Source: an uncultured Rhodospirillales bacterium (GTDB taxonomy: Bacteria > Pseudomonadota > Alphaproteobacteria > Rhodospirillales > Defluviicoccaceae). Taken from it: a stretch of DNA of 9,152 bases. Each line of letters starts with the position of its first letter. Within the stretch, counting starts at the first letter, position 1. Positions 6,598 through 9,152 of the stretch are shown piece after piece. The stretch spans positions 1-9,152 of the forward strand of contig CAKZLS010000319.1 in assembly GCA_937127205.1 (NCBI GenBank), in the 5' to 3' direction. Position numbers and translations under genes: made by a program. The notes beneath the pieces are model-generated. The model worked only from the letters and a program-made list of their open reading frames with translations. It did no database searches and was not told the DNA's origin.

Positions 6598-6615
6598 ATG
6601 CAATATAGGTTGCAT
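6598..6615. promoter_or_regulatory. Operator-like dyad ATGCAA-N6-TTGCAT
   Basis: A perfect 6-bp inverted repeat with a 6-bp centre (TATAGG), 83 bp upstream of the ATG at 6698. The size and symmetry fit a dimeric helix-turn-helix regulator site overlapping or near the promoter. The function is inferred. Confidence 0.35.
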
Positions 6616-6687
6616 TCACGACAGGCGATACACTTTTTAAAATGTGATCGATTTCGAGGAAAGGGCTCGTACGGGCACAATTGATAT

Positions 6688-6692
6688 GGAGG
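6688..6692 (+). promoter_or_regulatory. Strong ribosome-binding site for ATG at 6698
   Basis: GGAGG lies 5 nt before ATG at 6698. It selects this start over the in-frame ATG at 6644 (18 codons upstream, no comparable site, and it would put a hydrophilic stretch in front of the signal peptide). Confidence 0.75.
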
Positions 6693-6697
6693 TTTGG

Positions 6698-7693
6698 ATG
6701 TCACCGGTTTTGAAGCTCGCTGTCGCTGGATCCTCTGTGGCAGCGCTGATTCTTGCTGCCCTCCCGAGCGAGGCTCACGCGACAGAAGCGCTTTCCCCTC
6801 AGGTTAAAACCCAGGTTCTCAATCTAGTGGCGGCGCGTGACATGGACAACGGTCATTGCATCCCCGTCAAACGAATGAGCGACCTGGTCGGCTCCCACCT
6901 CCAAAAGGCTCAGCAGATTGTGGAGTTCGCCAGCGCCAATCTGGCGTCACAGCGGAACCTTCTTAAAGACGATTGCTCATGCCCCACTGATCTCGCAGCT
7001 GTTGGAGTTAGGGTAGTGCCACACTTGGCCGGTCCGCTCAGACGCGTTTTAGAGGACCGATATCCGGAATGCGATTCGGCCGTAGCGACAGCCATGGAAC
7101 AATCCTTAGGTGAAATCGCGCCCGGCGCGGGTTTAGCAACGCAACCTTCGGACCCGACGTCTCTCGGCTCTAGTCCAAGCGATGAGGCATGCCGCGATGC
7201 GTCGACTCCCGGATGTGGCGCCATCCAAAGCGCTTCGACAAGCGGTGGCGTTCCGGGTGGTGCAGCGGGCGGAGCTGCTGTCATCGGCACCGATCCGGCG
7301 TCGGATCTACCGCCTGATCTGCAAGCTGAGATCCTGGAAGCTCTTGAAGCGAATCCTGAGAGGGAAAATCAATGCATCGCCGCGAATGCGTTCAGCGCAC
7401 TGGTAACTGAAAATCCTGGATATGCGTTGGCTATCATGGAGTTCGCGGATATAAAGGTATCTTCTAAAGGTCGTCTTCTCGGGGATGAATGCGTATGCCC
7501 GATCGAATTGGCGACAGCGACTGTCGATGCAGTTCCGGAACTCGCGGTCCCGGTCCGGCGCGCCCTTGACGACAGATACCCCGAATGCACCGAACCCGGG
7601 GCCGGCAACCGACAACGGTTCCGACCCTTCGATGACGACGATGCTCGTGACCCGGAACCCCCGTGCCCCGACTACGCATCACCGAGTTGCTGA
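6698..7693 (+). CDS. Exported protein with two 6-cysteine modules, unknown function
   Basis: This is a 331-residue protein of a family I do not recognise. A signal peptide is clear: MSPVLK, hydrophobic core to about residue 22, likely cleavage after AHA (26-28). The mature protein is a duplication. Residues 33-125 and 205-297 align without a gap at a constant offset of 172, with 37 of 93 identical by my count. Each copy has Cys at equal spacing (54, 93, 95, 125 and 226, 265, 267, 297) in C-I, D-[DE]-C-x-C-P and DRYPEC. Each copy is followed by a C-x7-C tail (165/173 and 323/331) sharing C-x-D-x3-P-x-C. That gives 12 cysteines, all paired in pattern, suggesting disulfides in the periplasm or outside the cell. 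A Ser/Gly/Ala-rich linker (about 140-200) joins the modules, and an acidic FDDDD precedes the last tail. An outer-membrane barrel gene follows 223 bp later on the same strand. Confidence 0.85.
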   Translation: MSPVLKLAVAGSSVAALILAALPSEAHATEALSPQVKTQVLNLVAARDMDNGHCIPVKRMSDLVGSHLQKAQQIVEFASANLASQRNLLKDDCSCPTDLAAVGVRVVPHLAGPLRRVLEDRYPECDSAVATAMEQSLGEIAPGAGLATQPSDPTSLGSSPSDEACRDASTPGCGAIQSASTSGGVPGGAAGGAAVIGTDPASDLPPDLQAEILEALEANPERENQCIAANAFSALVTENPGYALAIMEFADIKVSSKGRLLGDECVCPIELATATVDAVPELAVPVRRALDDRYPECTEPGAGNRQRFRPFDDDDARDPEPPCPDYASPSC

Positions 7694-7916
7694 TGACCCA
7701 CAGACAACAAGCGGCGCTTTACTGTTGGGATTGTTAGTAAGCTATGATAGCAAGCCTCGCTTCCTGTCATATTAAACAAATTGTGGCCCCAATCAATCGT
7801 CATTGCATTAGAACAGTGTTGAGGTTAGTAGTTGCCAGACTGTTCTCCGGCTTCAGCTAAGTGTTGATTTCGAAACCGTTTGTATGGAGAAGCCGGAGGG
7901 GGAGAAGGACAGAATT
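7694..7916 (+). promoter_or_regulatory. Leader of the beta-barrel gene with two inverted repeats
   Basis: Non-coding. It contains a short dyad GCTAT-g-ATAGC (7741-7751, including TATGAT at 7743-7748, which could be a -10 box), an inverted repeat GAACAG/CTGTTC (7811-7816, 7840-7845), and a perfect 10-bp inverted repeat CTCCGGCTTC/GAAGCCGGAG (7845-7854, 7889-7898). The last two share base 7845. The 3' arm of the 10-bp hairpin overlaps the start of the purine-rich tract GGAGGGGGAG (7895-7904). No intrinsic terminator for the preceding gene is visible, so co-transcription is possible. Confidence 0.45.
7845..7898 (+). promoter_or_regulatory. 10-bp hairpin abutting the ribosome-binding region
   Basis: CTCCGGCTTC at 7845-7854 pairs perfectly with GAAGCCGGAG at 7889-7898, with a 34-nt loop. 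The arm ends inside the purine tract GGAGGGGGAG and 6 nt before GAAGGA (7904-7909), which lies 7 nt from the ATG at 7917. Folding could limit ribosome access; this is inferred. Confidence 0.4.
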
Positions 7917-9152
7917 ATGGTGAGAAAGTCACTGGGTTTCGGTGTGGCAGTGTTCGCCACAGCAGCGCTGTTTAGTGTTGATGGGTTCGCTCAGGAGTTA
8001 TTCCGCGGAGACACTGTGCTCACGCGGCCGCGTCCCGAGTACGATCCATTGGGAATACGCGTGGGAAGTTTCTTCTTATTCCCACAGATGACAGTCATCG
8101 AGGAATACAACGACAACATCTTCGCAACGGAGCACGATCACGAAGATGACTTCATCACCCAGTTGGTGCCTTCGGTATCTGTTGAATCGGACTGGAACAA
8201 TCACGCCCTCAATTTCGCGGCCGAGGGTGACTTCGGCCTTTACGCAAACAATAACGATGAAAACTATCAAGATTTTGCTTTTGCTACCGATGGGCGACTG
8301 GACATCACGCGCGAAGCTCAATTGAGCGGAGGTGGCGGAGTTTCAAAGCGTCATGACGATCGAGGCAATCCCGACACCGACTTCTCAGCCAAAGACCCGA
8401 CCGTTTATTATCAGTACGACGCTTTCGCGACCTACTTCCAGCAACTTGGCCGATTTTCAGCGACGGTCGACGGCGAGTTCTTCAGACGCGACTACGACGA
8501 CAACGAGAGCCTTGCGGGCGGAAATATCAACAATGATGATCGTGATCGTAATGTCTATGGAGGAGGAATTCGCGGCGGCTACGAGATTGTTCCGGAATAT
8601 GAGGCCTTTGTCCGTTTCGACGGGAATACGCGTATTTATGATGAGACACCGGACGATGTCGGCGTAAATCGAGACTCCTGGGGTTATGGGATTGTCGGTG
8701 GACTTGCATTCGATATCAGCGGCATTACCGTCGGAGATATTTTCTTTGGCTATCGAAGCCAGCTCTACGATAACGACTCGTCCCTACGAAACATGGATGG
8801 CCCCACGGGTGGATTGGCCGTGGACTGGAACGTCACTCCGCTCACCACCGTCGGCGCCACGGTTGCCCGAACTATTGAAGAGACAACCGAAATAGGCGCG
8901 TCCGGTTATTGGGCGACAGCCGGGACATTGAGAGCGGACCACGAGCTGCTCAGAAACGTCCTTCTGAATGTTTCGGGAGGCGTCACTAACAACGATTACG
9001 AGGGTATCGATCGGAACGACTTCATTTATCGTGCCGGAATTGGCGGCACCTATCTAATCAATCGCTATTTTTCGGCCTCACTCGACTACGTGTTTACACG
9101 CCGGTCTTCGGAAGACGCCCCGGGTACCGATCAGGATTACACGGAGAATCGA
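7917..9152 (+). CDS. Outer-membrane beta-barrel protein (partial, 3' end cut)
   Basis: The frame is open for 412 codons from ATG 7917 to the right edge with no stop, so the C-terminus lies outside the window. The ribosome-binding site is GAAGGA, 7 nt upstream. A signal peptide is evident: MVRKS, hydrophobic core GFGVAVFATAALFS, likely cleavage near FAQ (24-26). The mature protein alternates hydrophobic and polar residues in short strands ending in aromatics, with Asp/Asn-rich turns. Examples are FFLFPQMTVIEEYNDNIFAT, then FITQLVPSVSVESDWNNHAL, and later GLAFDISGITVGDIFFGYRSQ. The opening motif (strand, then EYNDNIFAT) is typical of the alphaproteobacterial outer_membrane beta-barrel porin-2 type family (BBP2_2-like), often near surface-polysaccharide export genes; this is from memory. 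Role: probable envelope channel or surface-polymer-associated barrel. The partner may be the preceding cysteine-rich exported protein. Confidence 0.82.
   Translation, partial: MVRKSLGFGVAVFATAALFSVDGFAQELFRGDTVLTRPRPEYDPLGIRVGSFFLFPQMTVIEEYNDNIFATEHDHEDDFITQLVPSVSVESDWNNHALNFAAEGDFGLYANNNDENYQDFAFATDGRLDITREAQLSGGGGVSKRHDDRGNPDTDFSAKDPTVYYQYDAFATYFQQLGRFSATVDGEFFRRDYDDNESLAGGNINNDDRDRNVYGGGIRGGYEIVPEYEAFVRFDGNTRIYDETPDDVGVNRDSWGYGIVGGLAFDISGITVGDIFFGYRSQLYDNDSSLRNMDGPTGGLAVDWNVTPLTTVGATVARTIEETTEIGASGYWATAGTLRADHELLRNVLLNVSGGVTNNDYEGIDRNDFIYRAGIGGTYLINRYFSASLDYVFTRRSSEDAPGTDQDYTENR

Larger units (their letters stand above)
6481..6697 (+). promoter_or_regulatory. AT-rich promoter region of the 12-Cys protein gene
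   Basis: This region is markedly more AT-rich than its surroundings, with an A6T6 tract at 6523-6534, an exact tandem repeat of TTTTAGCAC (6531-6539, 6540-6548), and a perfect dyad ATGCAA-6-TTGCAT (6598-6603, 6610-6615) around TATAGG. The A-tracts suggest intrinsically bent DNA or an UP-like element, and the dyad suggests a regulator site. No textbook -35/-10 pair with 16-18 nt spacing was found. The start is set by GGAGG at 6688-6692. Confidence 0.45.

Noticed and set aside
6644..6697. Earlier in-frame ATG for the 12-Cys protein
   Set aside because: It has no ribosome-binding site and would bury the signal peptide behind 18 polar residues; the ATG at 6698 has GGAGG 5 nt upstream.
7307..7682. 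Minus-strand open frames opposite the second cysteine module
   Set aside because: They are shadows of a gene with a strong ribosome-binding site, signal peptide and conserved duplicated cysteine pattern.

Overview
The window looks like chromosome of a Gram-negative alphaproteobacterium, probably a member of or near the Rhodospirillales. This is inferred from the moderately high GC coding sequence, two outer-membrane proteins, and protein styles typical of that group; no rRNA or other marker is present to prove it. There are six credible protein genes. The left two thirds is read on the minus strand and the right third on the plus strand.

Minus strand, in order of transcription: a PPP-family metallophosphatase (6070 to 5273, TTG start); a structured 697-bp intergenic region; a TolC-family outer-membrane efflux/secretion protein (4575 to 3133); a GT4 glycogen synthase of the actinobacterial GlgM type (2829 to 1621); and a GH13 alpha-amylase-family enzyme (1536 to 238). 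The last two lie 84 bp apart and probably form a small alpha-glucan operon. The synthase is likely to make maltose-1-phosphate or extend alpha-1,4-glucan from a nucleotide-activated glucose, and the GH13 enzyme to process or transfer the glucan. The first 237 bases hold no convincing gene, but they carry a 12-bp imperfect direct repeat reminiscent of an insertion-sequence end.

Plus strand: after a 627-bp non-coding stretch that turns very AT-rich, there is an unrecognised exported protein (6698 to 7693). It is built from two collinear 6-cysteine modules. It is followed by an outer-membrane beta-barrel protein (from 7917) that runs off the right edge. Its leader can form a hairpin whose 3' arm overlaps the purine-rich ribosome-binding region. 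The two genes may act together at the cell envelope, but that is inferred only from order and export signals.

The most unusual parts are: (1) the phosphatase-tolC intergenic region, with five close-packed perfect hairpins (4859-5002) beside a long stem-loop (5040-5123) whose pairing is better as a minus-strand RNA; and (2) the 12-cysteine duplicated secreted protein. No tRNA, rRNA, CRISPR array, intact mobile element or prophage gene was seen.
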